Notes: a model not told the origin generated them from the letters alone. A stretch of 64,000 bases of DNA from Rhodobacter maris (GCF_900217815.1 NZ_OBMT01000009.1:90432-154431), one strand, 5' to 3'. Numbered from the stretch's first letter, positions 54,774 to 63,902 are shown. Made by a program: numbers and translations.

Positions 54774-55150
54774 GAGACCAATTGCGAATCATGGTGGTGG
54801 ACGACATGTCCACCTCGCGCGGCCTGATCACCCAGGCGCTTGACGCGATGGGGATCCGTCAGGTCGGCTATGCCACCGACGGCCCCGGCGCGCTGCAAAT
54901 CCTGGACAAAACGCCGGTGCATCTTGTGATCTCGGATTACAACATGCCGGGCATGGACGGGTTGCAACTGCTGCATGCGCTGCGCACCAACGCCAAGACC
55001 AAGGGGCTGGGCTTCATCCTGATCACCGGCCGCGCTGATCGCGAGATCATCGAAAACGGTAAGCGTCTGGGGATGAACAACTTCCTCAAGAAACCCTTCA
55101 CGCCGCAGGAGCTCAAGGCCTGTATCGAAGCGGTGGTGGGACGGCTGTGA
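54764..55150 (+). CDS. chemotaxis response regulator CheY (second copy)
   Basis: The 128-residue receiver has the acidic pair Asp13-Asp14 (MVVDDMSTSRG), acceptor Asp58 (VISDYNMPGMDG) and Lys109/Lys110 (FLKKPF). It differs clearly from the first CheY in the operon. In Rhodobacter cheOp1 the distal CheY is CheY2. It overlaps cheR by 10 bases, and its stop overlaps the next start. Confidence 0.92.
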   Translation: MALRDQLRIMVVDDMSTSRGLITQALDAMGIRQVGYATDGPGALQILDKTPVHLVISDYNMPGMDGLQLLHALRTNAKTKGLGFILITGRADREIIENGKRLGMNNFLKKPFTPQELKACIEAVVGRL

Positions 55151-55539
55151 TGAACCTCTCCCCCGAGATGATGTCCCATGCGCTCGAGCATCGCGATCTG
55201 CCGCTCGATGCGCTGGCCGGGCGGATCGGCGACGAGCTCGACACGCTGGCGCGGCTCTCGGCCGAGGTGCAGCGCGCGCTTTCGATGTGCCATTTCGCCG
55301 AGCACACCGATATCGAGGCGATCCGCGGCCTGCAGGGGATCGACCGGATCACCCAGGCGCTCGAGGATCTGGGCCGGTTGATGGCGGCCGTGTCCACAGA
55401 GATGCCCCAGGATGTAAAACTGCATGCGGTGCCGATCCTGTCGCGGCTGCGGTTGCACGAGCTGGCCCAGAACCTTGACCCCGATGCTCAGCGCGTCGTG
55501 ATCGAGGAAGAGGACACCGGAGAGATCCAATGGTTCTGA
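55150..55539 (+). CDS. small helical protein at the end of the chemotaxis operon
   Basis: From the ATG at 55150 (a GTG one codon earlier is possible) this gives about 129 residues. It is mostly helical, with ARLSAEVQRALSMCHFAEHT and GLQGIDRITQALEDLGRLMA, and ends in VIEEEDTGEIQWF. The pattern of helices carrying conserved polar residues suggests a CheY-partner or phosphatase-like four-helix protein, but no CheZ, CheX or HPt signature is evident. The start overlaps the cheY stop, so it is coupled to it. It is a candidate chemotaxis accessory protein of unknown activity. Confidence 0.75.
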   Translation: MNLSPEMMSHALEHRDLPLDALAGRIGDELDTLARLSAEVQRALSMCHFAEHTDIEAIRGLQGIDRITQALEDLGRLMAAVSTEMPQDVKLHAVPILSRLRLHELAQNLDPDAQRVVIEEEDTGEIQWF

Positions 55540-55559
55540 GCGCTCCCGGCTGAGCTTGC

Positions 55560-55583
55560 GCCGCCGATCGGGTGATCGGCGGC
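55560..55583 (+). terminator. perfect hairpin after the chemotaxis operon
   Basis: A 10-bp perfect stem GCCGCCGATC/GATCGGCGGC with loop GGGT lies 20 bases past the last stop codon. It has no T-tract; it may protect the transcript end, with the true terminator following at 55613. Confidence 0.6.
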
Positions 55584-55612
55584 GGCTCGCCTGCGCCAAA
55601 GATTCGAACACT

Positions 55613-55634
55613 CCGGGCCTGGCCCGGTTTTTTT
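55613..55634 (+). terminator. intrinsic terminator of the chemotaxis operon
   Basis: CCGGGC, a 3-base loop and GCCCGG are followed at once by seven T residues. This is the most canonical Rho-independent terminator in the window. Confidence 0.9.
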
Positions 55635-55734
55635 GTGCCTGCTCTTCACTCTGTTGCGGCAAACTGCCTCGCCGTTAAGACTGTGTTTACCCTGACGCTG
55701 GTTAATGACGCAAAACGAGCAGCAGGAGTGAAGA

Positions 55735-55995
55735 ATGATCCCCCCGGTCCCACAAGCCGCGCAGGCCTGTGTCGCGTCTCCCCGTTTTGCCGCATCCGGT
55801 TTCGCGCCGCCCCGGTTTGCGCAAACCTCGGTGGTTCAAACCTCGGCGGTGCACACGCATTTTACCGCATCAGAGCCAAATCGACGGCTCTGGGCCTGGG
55901 GGCTCGCAGGGATCGGGGTTGCAATCGTGCTGGCCGGGTTCGGGCTCACCGCTTTCGCGATCTGGGGCTGGATGCGGCTTCTCGGTCTCGGTTAA
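55735..55995 (+). CDS. small single-pass membrane protein
   Basis: The 86-residue protein has a soluble N-terminal half and one membrane segment near the C-terminus (about residues 54-83, WAWGLAGIGVAIVLAGFGLT). AGGAG lies six bases before the ATG, supporting translation. No family is recognised. The 260 bases that follow, up to the porin gene, contain no further gene but do hold a candidate promoter. Confidence 0.6.
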   Translation: MIPPVPQAAQACVASPRFAASGFAPPRFAQTSVVQTSAVHTHFTASEPNRRLWAWGLAGIGVAIVLAGFGLTAFAIWGWMRLLGLG

Positions 55996-56183
55996 ACGCG
56001 GTGCGACTCACCCTTCCCCTGCCCGTTTACGGCACTGTCAACCCGCCCCGAGACGGGGTATCGGGCCGCCGTCGGCGCATATTACCTAAACCAAACCGTT
56101 GAGTTTGCTTGCGTTCGTGACCTTTGCGCAACATTCTTACAACCCGGCGCTCACGCGGACGTGACGTAAGGCCGCGGCATGAA

Positions 56184-56211
56184 TTGATTCACCTTTGCGT
56201 CATGCTAGGGT
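56184..56211 (+). promoter_or_regulatory. candidate promoter of the FadL-like porin
   Basis: TTGATT, 16 bases, then TAGGGT, located 46 bases before the porin start codon. A long purine-rich leader (GAGGGAAGAG) with the ribosome site follows. The -10 match is only fair. Confidence 0.4.
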
Positions 56212-56256
56212 GATCACGGGAGAGAGAGTTCCGTACACTCGAGGGAAGAGACACAC

Positions 56257-57363
56257 ATGAAAAAGTTTATGCTGACGGCGAGCGCCCTTGTGCTCGGCGC
56301 CACCGCCGCAACCGCAGGCGGGATCGAACGCTCCAGCCAGTCGGTGGGGATCCTGTTTGAACAGGGCAATTACGCCGAATTCAGTATCGGCGGATTCCGC
56401 CCCGATGTTTCAGGCTCCGGACTGAACAGCACGATGACGGGCACCACCGCCTCGGGCGACATGGCGGGTGATTACGGCGCGCCGAGCATCGCGGTGAAAA
56501 TGGCCATCAACGAAAAGCTCGATTTCGCCCTCGTGCTCGACAGCGCGATCGGCGCCAATATCCACTACCCCTCCGGCAGTGGCTATTTCCTGCAAGGCTC
56601 CAATGCGACGATCTCCAACACTGAACTCACCGCGATGCTGCGCTACAAGCTGCCGCAGAATTTCTCGGTGATCGGCGGCGTGCGCGGGCTGCGCACTTCG
56701 GGCAAGGTCAGCCTGCCGAGCGTGGGAAGCTATTCGATGAATTCCACGACAGAGACCGATTACGGCTATCTCGTCGGCGTTGCCTGGGAAAAGCCGGAAA
56801 TCGCCGCCCGCGTGGCGCTGACCTATAACTCAAAGATCGACCACGATTTCACCTATCATGAATCGAGCCTCTTTACCGGCGGCGCGGTGCTCAACACGGT
56901 CGAAACGGTGACGATTCCGGAATCCGTGAACCTCGAATTCCAGACCGGCGTCGCCAAGGACACGCTGGTGTTCGGCTCGGTGCGCTGGGTGCACTGGACG
57001 CAGTTCGACATCACCCCGGATCACTATGCGAATACGATGGGTCAGGGGGCGCTGGTGGATTACACCGAGAACACCACCACCTATTCGCTCGGCCTTGGCC
57101 GCAAGTTCAGCGAAAAATGGTCTGGGGCCGCGATCGTCGGCTACGAGAAGCACACCGGCACCCGCACCGGCAACCTCGGCCCGACCGACGGCTTCCGCTC
57201 CATCGCGCTCGCGGCGACCTACAAGGTCAGCGACAATGTCAAGGTCACCGGCGCGGTGCGCTATGTCGATATCGGCGATGCGCGGACCAACCTGCCGATC
57301 AACGGCGATTTCACCGGCAACTCGGGCTGGGGTGCGGGCGTGCGCGTCGGCATCAACTTCTGA
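56257..57363 (+). CDS. FadL/OmpP1-family outer membrane protein
   Basis: The 368-residue protein has a signal peptide (cut after residue 20, SALVLGATAATA before GGIERSS) and the FadL N-terminal plug-like region (GGIERSSQSVGILFEQGNYA). A series of beta strands with alternating hydrophobic residues ends in the aromatic-type C-terminal signal VRVGINF. Members carry hydrophobic compounds across the outer membrane. The expected substrate (fatty acid or aromatic) is unknown. It is monocistronic with a strong terminator. Confidence 0.88.
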   Translation: MKKFMLTASALVLGATAATAGGIERSSQSVGILFEQGNYAEFSIGGFRPDVSGSGLNSTMTGTTASGDMAGDYGAPSIAVKMAINEKLDFALVLDSAIGANIHYPSGSGYFLQGSNATISNTELTAMLRYKLPQNFSVIGGVRGLRTSGKVSLPSVGSYSMNSTTETDYGYLVGVAWEKPEIAARVALTYNSKIDHDFTYHESSLFTGGAVLNTVETVTIPESVNLEFQTGVAKDTLVFGSVRWVHWTQFDITPDHYANTMGQGALVDYTENTTTYSLGLGRKFSEKWSGAAIVGYEKHTGTRTGNLGPTDGFRSIALAATYKVSDNVKVTGAVRYVDIGDARTNLPINGDFTGNSGWGAGVRVGINF

Positions 57364-57380
57364 ACCGGTCAAACATCACG

Positions 57381-57405
57381 AAGGCCCCGCTCCGCGGGGC
57401 CTTTT
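57381..57405 (+). terminator. intrinsic terminator of the porin gene
   Basis: A 10-bp perfect stem AAGGCCCCGC/GCGGGGCCTT with a TCC loop is followed by TT, giving TTTT at the end. It lies 17 bases after the stop codon. Confidence 0.88.
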
Positions 57406-57485
57406 GCTGCACGCCATTGGCGGATTGTGCTTGGCACAAGATCCGGGTGGCGGGGCAGGCGCGGCATCGCTAGCCTCGCGCCATC

Positions 57486-58397
57486 ATGACAGCCTCCTCT
57501 CCGCGCATCACCCCCTTCGTCTGGATACTCCTTGCCGCGCTTGCGCTCGTCTGGGGGACCTCGTTCCTGTCGAACCGCGCCGCGCTTTCCGGCGCGGGTT
57601 TTCTCACCGTGGTCACTTTCCGCGTCAGCTTCGGGGCGTTGGCGCTCTGGCTCTGGGTCTGGGCCCGGCGCCTGCCCCTCCCCGCAAACCCCCGCTATCT
57701 CTGGACATTCCTTGTCATGGGGGCGCTCAACAACGCGATCCCCTTCTCGCTCATCGTCTGGGGCCAGACCCAGATCGACTCCGGCCTCGCCGCGATCCTG
57801 AATGCCGCAACCGCGCTTTTCGGCGTGCTCGTCGCCGCCGCCGCCTTCGCCGACGAGCGGCTCAGCGCGACGCGGCTCGGCGGCGTGCTGATCGGGCTTG
57901 CGGGGGTGGCGCTCGCAATCGGGCCCGAGGCGCTCTCCACTTTCACCCTCGCTTCGGCGGGCCAATGGGCGGTGGTGGGCGCCTCGCTCTCCTATGGCTT
58001 CGCGGGCGCCTATGCGCGCCGCGCGATCCACGGCCTCGCCCCCGAAGTTGCCGCCGCCGGAATGCTCACCGGCGCGATGGTCTGGCTCATTCCGGCGATG
58101 CTCCTGGTCGAGGGCGTTCCAAACTTCGACTGGGGGCTAGAGGCCTGGGCGGGCATGCTCTGGCTTGCGCTTGGCTGCTCGGCACTGGCCTATCTGATCT
58201 ATTACCGCATCCTCGCGCGCGCCGGTGCGGGCAATCTCTCGCTTGTCACGCTGCTCATCCCGCCCGTCGCCATCCTCGCCGGCTGGGCCGTCTATGGCGA
58301 GCGGCTGGGCCTGCGCGAATGGGCGGGCTTTGCCGTGCTCGCCGCAGGCCTCGCGCTGCTCAACGCTGCGCCAAAGCCCCGCGCCAAAACCGCGTGA
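57486..58397 (+). CDS. EamA/DMT-family exporter
   Basis: The 303-residue protein has ten hydrophobic segments in two EamA repeats, each beginning with a pattern such as LALVWGTSFLSNRAAL and ending around YGERLGLREWAGFAVLAAG. Members of the drug/metabolite superfamily export amino acids or other small metabolites. The substrate is unknown. It begins 122 bases after the porin gene and is followed 51 bases later by the P-loop gene. Confidence 0.88.
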   Translation: MTASSPRITPFVWILLAALALVWGTSFLSNRAALSGAGFLTVVTFRVSFGALALWLWVWARRLPLPANPRYLWTFLVMGALNNAIPFSLIVWGQTQIDSGLAAILNAATALFGVLVAAAAFADERLSATRLGGVLIGLAGVALAIGPEALSTFTLASAGQWAVVGASLSYGFAGAYARRAIHGLAPEVAAAGMLTGAMVWLIPAMLLVEGVPNFDWGLEAWAGMLWLALGCSALAYLIYYRILARAGAGNLSLVTLLIPPVAILAGWAVYGERLGLREWAGFAVLAAGLALLNAAPKPRAKTA

Positions 58398-58448
58398 CGG
58401 GGCCGCCCCCCCGCGCTAGAACCGGCGCGACGTGGCAAGGGGGTATCG

Positions 58449-59309
58449 ATGATCTACGCCAATCGCGCGGACTGGCTGGCGGCAAGCCGCAAGCGGCTTT
58501 TGTTCTTCGGCATGTCGGGGCTGGGCAAGACCCATGTCTCCTCGATGCTGCGCGCCGCCCCCTCGGGCTGGTTCCATTACTCGGTCGATTACCGCATCGG
58601 CACGCGCTACATGGGCGAATATATCGCCGACAATTTCAAGCGCGAGGCGATGAAAAACCCGTTCCTTGCCGCGCTGCTGCTCTCGGATTCCGTCTATATC
58701 GCCTCCAACATCACCTTCGACAATCTCGCGCCCCTTTCAACCTATCTCGGCAAGCCCGGCGCCGAGCCGAAAGGCGGCCTGCCGTTTGACGAATACATGC
58801 GCCGGCAAAACCAGCACCGCGCCGCCGAGCAAGCCTCGCTGATGGACACCACCCATTTCATCGAGCGCTCGCGTGACATTTACGGGCTGCCGCATTTCGT
58901 CTGCGACTCGGGCGGCTCGATCTGCGAGGTGGTGGAGCCGGACGACCCGCGCGACCCGATCCTGCGTGAGCTCTCGTCGCATCTCCTGATGGTCTGGATC
59001 GAGGGCAGTGACGCGCATACGGGCGAGCTTGTGCGCCGCTTCGACCGGGCACCGAAGCCGATGTATTACCAGCCGCAATTCCTCGAAAAGAAATGGCTGC
59101 AATATCGCGTCGAACGCGGGCTGAAAGAAGACGAGGTCAACCCCGACGATTTCATCCGCTGGACCTATGCCCAGGCGCTCGACCATCGCCAGCCGCGTTA
59201 TGCCGCGATGGCGCGCAACTGGGGGATAAAGGTCACCGCCTCCGACATCGCCCTTGTGCGCGACGAGAAAGATCTTACATCGCTGATAGCCGCGGCCCTG
59301 CCCGGCTGA
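58449..59309 (+). CDS. P-loop NTPase of unknown family
   Basis: The 286-residue protein has a Walker [13 protein letters not shown] at residues 21-32 directly after a hydrophobic strand (RLLFFGM). Later it has [41 protein letters not shown] (given in parts: [20 protein letters not shown]) and [21 protein letters not shown]. The fold looks like a nucleotide kinase or ATPase with a large helical insert. No family is recognised. A short ribosome stretch GGGGGTATCG precedes the ATG. It ends 41 bases before metA. The substrate is unknown. Confidence 0.8.
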   Translation: MIYANRADWLAASRKRLLFFGMSGLGKTHVSSMLRAAPSGWFHYSVDYRIGTRYMGEYIADNFKREAMKNPFLAALLLSDSVYIASNITFDNLAPLSTYLGKPGAEPKGGLPFDEYMRRQNQHRAAEQASLMDTTHFIERSRDIYGLPHFVCDSGGSICEVVEPDDPRDPILRELSSHLLMVWIEGSDAHTGELVRRFDRAPKPMYYQPQFLEKKWLQYRVERGLKEDEVNPDDFIRWTYAQALDHRQPRYAAMARNWGIKVTASDIALVRDEKDLTSLIAAALPG

Positions 59310-59350
59310 GGCCGCAACCTCAAGACCGTCTCGCAAGTATCGGAAATAAA

Positions 59351-60271
59351 ATGCCCATCACGCTCCCGGAATCCCTCCCCGCCTTCGAAATCCTGTCGAA
59401 GGAAGGCGTGATGGTGATGAGCCCCGAGCGCGCGGCGCGCCAGGAGATCCGGCCCTTGCGGATCGGCCTGCTCAACCTGATGCCGAAGAAGATCCAGACC
59501 GAAAACCAGTTCGCGCGGCTGATCGGCGCAACGCCGATCCAGATCGATTTCCAGCTGATCCGGATGACCGAGCATCAGACGAAAAACACCGCCGCCGAAC
59601 ATATGGAGACCTTCTACCGCCCCTTTGCCGAGGTCGAGGCCTCGGGCGAGAAATTCGACGGGCTGATCGTGACGGGCGCGCCGATCGAGCATCTCGCCTT
59701 CGAGGAGGTCACCTATTGGGACGAGCTACAGCGCGTTTTTGACTGGACCCAGACGCATGTGTTTTCCACCTTCGGCGTGTGCTGGGGCGGCATGGCGATG
59801 GCCTATCATTTCCACAATGTTGCCAAGCACATGCTGGCCGAAAAGGCGTTCGGCTGCTTTCGGCAGCGCAACCTCGCCCCGACCTCGCCCTTCCTGCGCG
59901 GCTTTTCCGACGAGGTGCTGGTGCCGGTGAGCCGCTGGACCGAGATGCGGCAGGACGAGCTTGACGCTGCGGGGCTGAAAACGCTGATCGCCTCGCGCCG
60001 CACCGGGCCCTGCCTCGTCGAAGACCCCTGCCACCGCGCGCTCTATGTGTTCAACCATTTCGAATATGACAGCACCACGCTGAAGGACGAATACGACCGC
60101 GATGTGGCCGCGGGCAAGGCGATCGAAGTGCCGGCAAATTACTATCCCGAGGACGACCCGACCCGCGCGCCGAAAAACCGCTGGCGCAGCCACGCGCATC
60201 TTCTTTACGGCAACTGGATCAACGCGATCTATCAGGACACGCCCTACGATCTGGCGCAGATCGGACGGTAA
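59351..60271 (+). CDS. metAA: homoserine O-acyltransferase (MetA type)
   Basis: The 306-residue enzyme acylates homoserine in methionine biosynthesis, with either succinyl-CoA or acetyl-CoA. The class I amidotransferase-like fold has the catalytic cysteine in [14 protein letters not shown], the His in FNHFEYD and the typical start [20 protein letters not shown] (as [18 protein letters not shown]). In alphaproteobacteria many MetA proteins use acetyl-CoA; the acyl choice is not settled here. The ATG at 59351 is chosen by homology; the ribosome site GGAAAT is weak. No SAM-type riboswitch could be recognised upstream. Confidence 0.94.
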   Translation: MPITLPESLPAFEILSKEGVMVMSPERAARQEIRPLRIGLLNLMPKKIQTENQFARLIGATPIQIDFQLIRMTEHQTKNTAAEHMETFYRPFAEVEASGEKFDGLIVTGAPIEHLAFEEVTYWDELQRVFDWTQTHVFSTFGVCWGGMAMAYHFHNVAKHMLAEKAFGCFRQRNLAPTSPFLRGFSDEVLVPVSRWTEMRQDELDAAGLKTLIASRRTGPCLVEDPCHRALYVFNHFEYDSTTLKDEYDRDVAAGKAIEVPANYYPEDDPTRAPKNRWRSHAHLLYGNWINAIYQDTPYDLAQIGR

Positions 60272-60345
60272 GAGCCCCCGCCCGCTTGCCGCCCGCACGC
60301 CTCCGGCTATAGTAAAGCCCCATCACATCGACCCGGAGGGCACGC

Positions 60346-61254
60346 ATGAGCAAGGACAAGGCCGAAGCGAAGAATCCGGACGTGCTCGACATTCCCTATC
60401 TCGGTGCGATCTCCGCATATCTGCGCGACGCGGCCCCCGAGGCGGTCCGCAAGGCGATCGAAGGGGCGAAGAAGGACGAAATCCTCTCTCCCTCCTATCC
60501 CTATCGTGCGGAGATGAAGAAGAAGGATTACGAGGCGGCGATGGAAAAGCTGCAGGTCGAGCTCGTGAAAATGAGCTGGGGGCTGCAAAAGACCGGGCAG
60601 CGGCTCGTTGTGTTGTTCGAGGGGCGCGACGCGGCCGGCAAGGGCGGCACGATCGAGCGGCTGCGCGAGAACCTCAACCCGCGGCAATGTTCCATCGTCG
60701 CGCTGCCCAAACCCACCGAGCGGCAGGCGACGCAATGGTATTTCCAGCGCTATGTCGAGCGTCTCCCCGCCGCGGGCGAGATCACGCTGTTCGACCGCTC
60801 CTGGTATAACCGCGGCGTGGTGGAACATGTGTTCGGCTTTTGCACACCCGAGCAGCGCGGCCATTTTTTCAACCAGCTCCCGGGCTTCGAAAAAATGCTC
60901 GTCGACGAGGGGATCGTGCTTATCAAACTCTGGCTTTCGGTCGACCGGGCCGAGCAGCTCAAACGCTTTCTTGACCGCGAAAAGGATCCGCTCAAGCAAT
61001 GGAAGCTGAGCTGGATCGATGTCGAGGGGCTGAAGAAATGGGACGAATACACGATGGCGATCGCGGAAACGCTCGAGCGCTCCGACACGGTGCATGCTCC
61101 CTGGACGGTGGTGCGCTCCGATGACAAGGACCGCGCGCGCCTCGCCGCGATCCGCACCGTGCTGCTCCGGGTCGACTACCCGGGCAAGGATGCGGCTGCG
61201 ATCGGCGATGTGGATCCCGAGATCTGCGGCGGGATCAACCTCGTCGATGGCTAA
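60346..61254 (+). CDS. ppk2: polyphosphate kinase 2
   Basis: The 302-residue kinase transfers phosphate between polyphosphate and nucleotides. The PPK2 core has Walker [18 protein letters not shown], the lid-region [19 protein letters not shown] (parts: QWYFQRYVE), Walker [13 protein letters not shown] and the C-terminal [12 protein letters not shown]. The length matches the class I single-domain PPK2. The start has GGAGGGCACGC upstream. It overlaps the TetR gene by 8 bases. Confidence 0.95.
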   Translation: MSKDKAEAKNPDVLDIPYLGAISAYLRDAAPEAVRKAIEGAKKDEILSPSYPYRAEMKKKDYEAAMEKLQVELVKMSWGLQKTGQRLVVLFEGRDAAGKGGTIERLRENLNPRQCSIVALPKPTERQATQWYFQRYVERLPAAGEITLFDRSWYNRGVVEHVFGFCTPEQRGHFFNQLPGFEKMLVDEGIVLIKLWLSVDRAEQLKRFLDREKDPLKQWKLSWIDVEGLKKWDEYTMAIAETLERSDTVHAPWTVVRSDDKDRARLAAIRTVLLRVDYPGKDAAAIGDVDPEICGGINLVDG

Positions 61255-61861
61255 ACAGGGCTATCACCACGGCAACCTGCGGCAGGCGCTGGTTTCGGCT
61301 GCGCTTGAGCTCATCGCCGCGCGCGGGCCGCAGGGGTTCACGCTCTCGGAGGCGGCAAAGGAGGCGGGCGTGACCCCCGCCGCTGTCTATCGCCATTTTG
61401 CCGGCCGCGAAGACCTGATCGCGGAATGCGCGCGCCAGGGCTATGCGATCTATGCCGATCTGATGGAGCATGCCTGGAACGGAGGCCAACCCTCGGCGCT
61501 CGCAGCCTTTGGCGCCATCGGTCGTGCCTATCTTGCCTTTGCGAAAAAATTTCCCGGCCATTACATGGCGATGTTTGAAAGCGGCCTCTCGCCCAACCGC
61601 TCGCCCGAGCTTGCAAGCGGAGCCGCGCGCGCCGAGGCGGTGGTGCTGCGCGCCACCCAGGCGCTCTCCGCCCATATCGCCGAGGCGCGTCGCCCGCCGC
61701 CCTCGATGGTGGCCGCGCATATCCGCGCGCTCTCCCATGGCGTGGTCGAGCTTTACGCCCGCGGCACGCCCGGTGGCCAGTCCCCCTTCTCGCCCGAAGA
61801 CCTTCTGGAAAGCGGCATCGGCGTCTATCTGCGCGGGCTCGGGCTGATCGCGCCCGATTAA
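61247..61861 (+). CDS. TetR-family regulator
   Basis: The 204-residue protein has the TetR HTH near residues 25-50 ([21 protein letters not shown]) and a helical ligand domain. The ATG at 61247 overlaps the ppk2 end by 8 bases. Its stop codon overlaps the stop of the convergent lysE gene by three bases. It is probably co-transcribed with ppk2. Its targets are unknown. Confidence 0.85.
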   Translation: MAKQGYHHGNLRQALVSAALELIAARGPQGFTLSEAAKEAGVTPAAVYRHFAGREDLIAECARQGYAIYADLMEHAWNGGQPSALAAFGAIGRAYLAFAKKFPGHYMAMFESGLSPNRSPELASGAARAEAVVLRATQALSAHIAEARRPPPSMVAAHIRALSHGVVELYARGTPGGQSPFSPEDLLESGIGVYLRGLGLIAPD

Positions 61862-62484
61862 AGGAGCGCCGTGGCAAAAGCCCAGAGCCCGAAGCCTGCC
61901 ATCGTCAGGCTCGAGACCCGCGCGGTCCAGAGCGCGAAGGCGGGCGGCAGGCGGTGATGGAGCGCCGCCACGAGGCCCGAGAGGAAGGCCCACCAGCCCA
62001 TCGAACCCAGAAAAACGCCGACTACCAGCGCCGCGGTGGCAAGGGGGGCCGAGCCTTCGGCCAGACCGAGCCCGGCGAAGATCGCGGCAAAGAGCAGGAT
62101 CGTCGGCGGGTTGGTGATGGTGAGCCCGTAGGTGACGAGCGTGGTGCGCCAGAGGCTGCGCACCTCGGGTGCCGTTGCCGCGCGCGGGGACGCGGCAGGG
62201 CCACGCGGCCAGCCCGTCACCGCGAGATAGATCAGGAAGGCACCCCCGATCAGCCCGAGCGGCAGCGCGATCCGCGCCACCAGATCCCGAAACACCGCAA
62301 AGCCCGCCGCCGCCGCCGTGGCGAAGGTGAGATCGGCCAGCGCCGTGCCGAGCCCGCCCGCGAGCCCGGCCCAGAAACCGCGCGCCAGGGTGCGCTGGAT
62401 GCACAGCACGCCGATCGGCCCGACCGGCGCGGCAATCGCAAGACCGATCGCCATCCCTTTGAAAAACAGTATCACCCCCAGCAT
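61858..62484 (-). CDS. LysE-family exporter
   Basis: The 208-residue inner-membrane protein has about six hydrophobic segments and the LysE start FFKGMAIGLAIAAPVGPIGV with RTLARGFWAGLAGGLG after it. LysE/RhtB-type exporters pump amino acids out of the cell. It is downstream of an Lrp gene by three bases, so it is probably regulated by it. The stop codon overlaps that of the convergent TetR gene. Confidence 0.9.
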   Translation of the reverse strand: MLGVILFFKGMAIGLAIAAPVGPIGVLCIQRTLARGFWAGLAGGLGTALADLTFATAAAAGFAVFRDLVARIALPLGLIGGAFLIYLAVTGWPRGPAASPRAATAPEVRSLWRTTLVTYGLTITNPPTILLFAAIFAGLGLAEGSAPLATAALVVGVFLGSMGWWAFLSGLVAALHHRLPPAFALWTARVSSLTMAGFGLWAFATALL

Positions 62485-62487
62485 CTG

Positions 62488-62976
62488 TCACTCCCGCAGC
62501 TGAAACGACGGTTCGACCACGGTCGAAAGCGCCAGCATGGTTTCGGACCGCGCAATCCAGCCTGCCGCTTTCAGCCAGCCCAGAAACGCCTCGACGGCGG
62601 CCAGCGAGCCCATCCGCACCTGCACGAGGTAAGACCAAGGGCCGGTGACATGATGGCAGGCGGTCACCTCGGGGCGCGCGGCGATGGCGGCGCGAAACCC
62701 TGCCTCGTCTGCCGCATCGGCGAGCGCGACCCAGACGAAGGCGGTGACCGGCAGCCCGAGCGCCGCCGCATCGAGATCGGCGCGCATCCGGCGCAGGATG
62801 CCGCGCTCCGAGAGCCGCCTGAGCCGGTCGTTCACCGCGGAGGTGGAGAGCCCCACCTGCGCACCGATCTGCGCCATCGACTGGCGCGCATCGGCGCTCA
62901 GAAGGGCACAAATCTTTCTGTCTATATCGTCGATCATCGATTTCAAGCCGGCTAATTGTGTCACTGGCCGGATCAT
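62488..62976 (-). CDS. Lrp/AsnC-family regulator
   Basis: The protein (about 162 residues from the ATG at 62976) has an Lrp winged HTH (DIDRKICALLSADARQSMAQ, VGLSTSAVNDRLRRL) and an AsnC-type ligand domain with DADEAGFRAAIA and HHVTGPWSYLVQV. Starts at 62985 (GTG) or 62937 (ATG, MIDDIDRK) are also possible; the last is the more usual Lrp beginning. It shares a transcript with the lysE exporter downstream and likely senses the exported amino acid. Confidence 0.87.
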   Translation of the reverse strand: MIRPVTQLAGLKSMIDDIDRKICALLSADARQSMAQIGAQVGLSTSAVNDRLRRLSERGILRRMRADLDAAALGLPVTAFVWVALADAADEAGFRAAIAARPEVTACHHVTGPWSYLVQVRMGSLAAVEAFLGWLKAAGWIARSETMLALSTVVEPSFQLRE

Positions 62977-63206
62977 GTCCGCCACCAGCGGGCATTCAAG
63001 GGGAATTTTTGCAGCACCGGACAGATCGCGGAACTCGGGCCGTTCAGGGGATCAAAACCGGAAATATTCCGTGTCGCCCCCCGAAAGGCCCTCCTGCCGC
63101 AGGCTTTGCTGCGACTTCCGGACGGGCTGTCGCAAAATGTTGAAAAAAGCGGTTGCAAGCCCCGAAGCAGCACGATAAATCCCCGCCTCACGAAGACCCC
63201 TGACGC

Positions 63207-63296
63207 GGAGAGGTGGCAGAGTGGTCGAATGCGGCGGTCTCGAAAACCGTTGTCGGTGTGAGCCGACCCAGGGTTCGAATCCCTGTCTCTCCGCCA
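63207..63296 (+). tRNA. tRNA-Ser (anticodon CGA)
   Basis: The 90-base gene folds as a class II tRNA: acceptor stem GGAGAGG with TCTCTCC (one G-T pair), anticodon stem GCGGT/ACCGT around the loop CTCGAAA, giving anticodon CGA, which reads UCG serine codons. It has a long variable arm (serine type) and T loop GGTTCGAATCC. The terminal CCA is encoded. A T-tract at 63315-63320 follows. Confidence 0.96.
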
Positions 63297-63902
63297 CTCC
63301 CCTCGCCACATAGATTTTTTCTTAAAATCAATGACTTAGGGGAATCGTGCTCGCCCTTCCCACACATGTTTTCCATACATGTCTCCCACACATGTTTGTG
63401 CCCCATCTCTTTGCCGTGAGAACGCTTGAAGACTTCAACAGATGCCTTCGTTTCGGGATGCCCTGAGCTACAGCACCTCACTGACGTTCTCGAAAGCAGG
63501 CTAAGAGCTGTAGGAGACCTTGGCCGCACTGCCACGGGCTGAAAGACGCACCTGATGCCGTGACATTGCGCCCGATGAAACGGAGCATTGCGGACCTTCG
63601 TGAGCCGTACGGAAGCCACTGCAATGCGCAGTTTGCTGCCCTTGCGGAGCTCCGGTGACGAGCAGCGCAAATCCACATCCCCGGCCCTTCACTGTCCGTC
63701 GGCGTTGATGATGCGCTGCAGCGCAGCTTCCCCGAAACAGACGCAGGACACGGGTGCAGCATCACGGCCCGTCAAGCCGTCCACTATTGCTGCCATAAGG
63801 ACGTTGACACCTCCCATTTTCTGCGTCTCACGAAAGTCATGTGTTGCAGTTGACGTCCTAATTGGCACTATGGGTGCATTCAGAACTGAGGAGTGCTTGT
63901 AT
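63297..63902. other. gene-poor stretch after tRNA-Ser
   Basis: In these 606 bases no frame looks coding: short open frames have skewed composition, and one antisense frame simply reads through the tRNA. The first third is more AT-rich than the genome and holds the 13-bp repeats. The rest is GC-moderate with no promoter or gene that can be supported. It could be remnant mobile DNA. Confidence 0.55.
63360..63398. repeat. three 13-bp tandem repeats after tRNA-Ser
   Basis: The units CCACACATGTTTT, CCATACATGTCTC and CCACACATGTTTG follow each other exactly every 13 bases, each centred on the palindrome ACATGT (63364, 63377 and 63390). Such iteron-like arrays serve as protein-binding sites in plasmid or mobile-element control regions, or as regulator sites. 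The binder is unknown. Confidence 0.75.

Noticed and set aside
59306..59350. Possible SAM-responsive riboswitch before metA
   Set aside because: A small TGAGG/CCTCA hairpin exists, but the conserved core bases of SAM-II or SAM/SAH riboswitches are not seen.
63052..63311. Antisense frames over tRNA-Ser reading RDSNPGSAHTDNGF and similar
   Set aside because: Same tRNA artefact in other frames; no ribosome site and no support outside the tRNA.
63360..63398. CRISPR array
   Set aside because: The three repeats are only 13 bp and directly adjacent without spacers; no cas genes are nearby.
63188..63676. A 162-codon antisense frame over tRNA-Ser, containing GGETGIRTLG
   Set aside because: The conserved-looking part is the reverse translation of the tRNA itself, a well-known source of false protein entries. 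The rest has unlikely composition.
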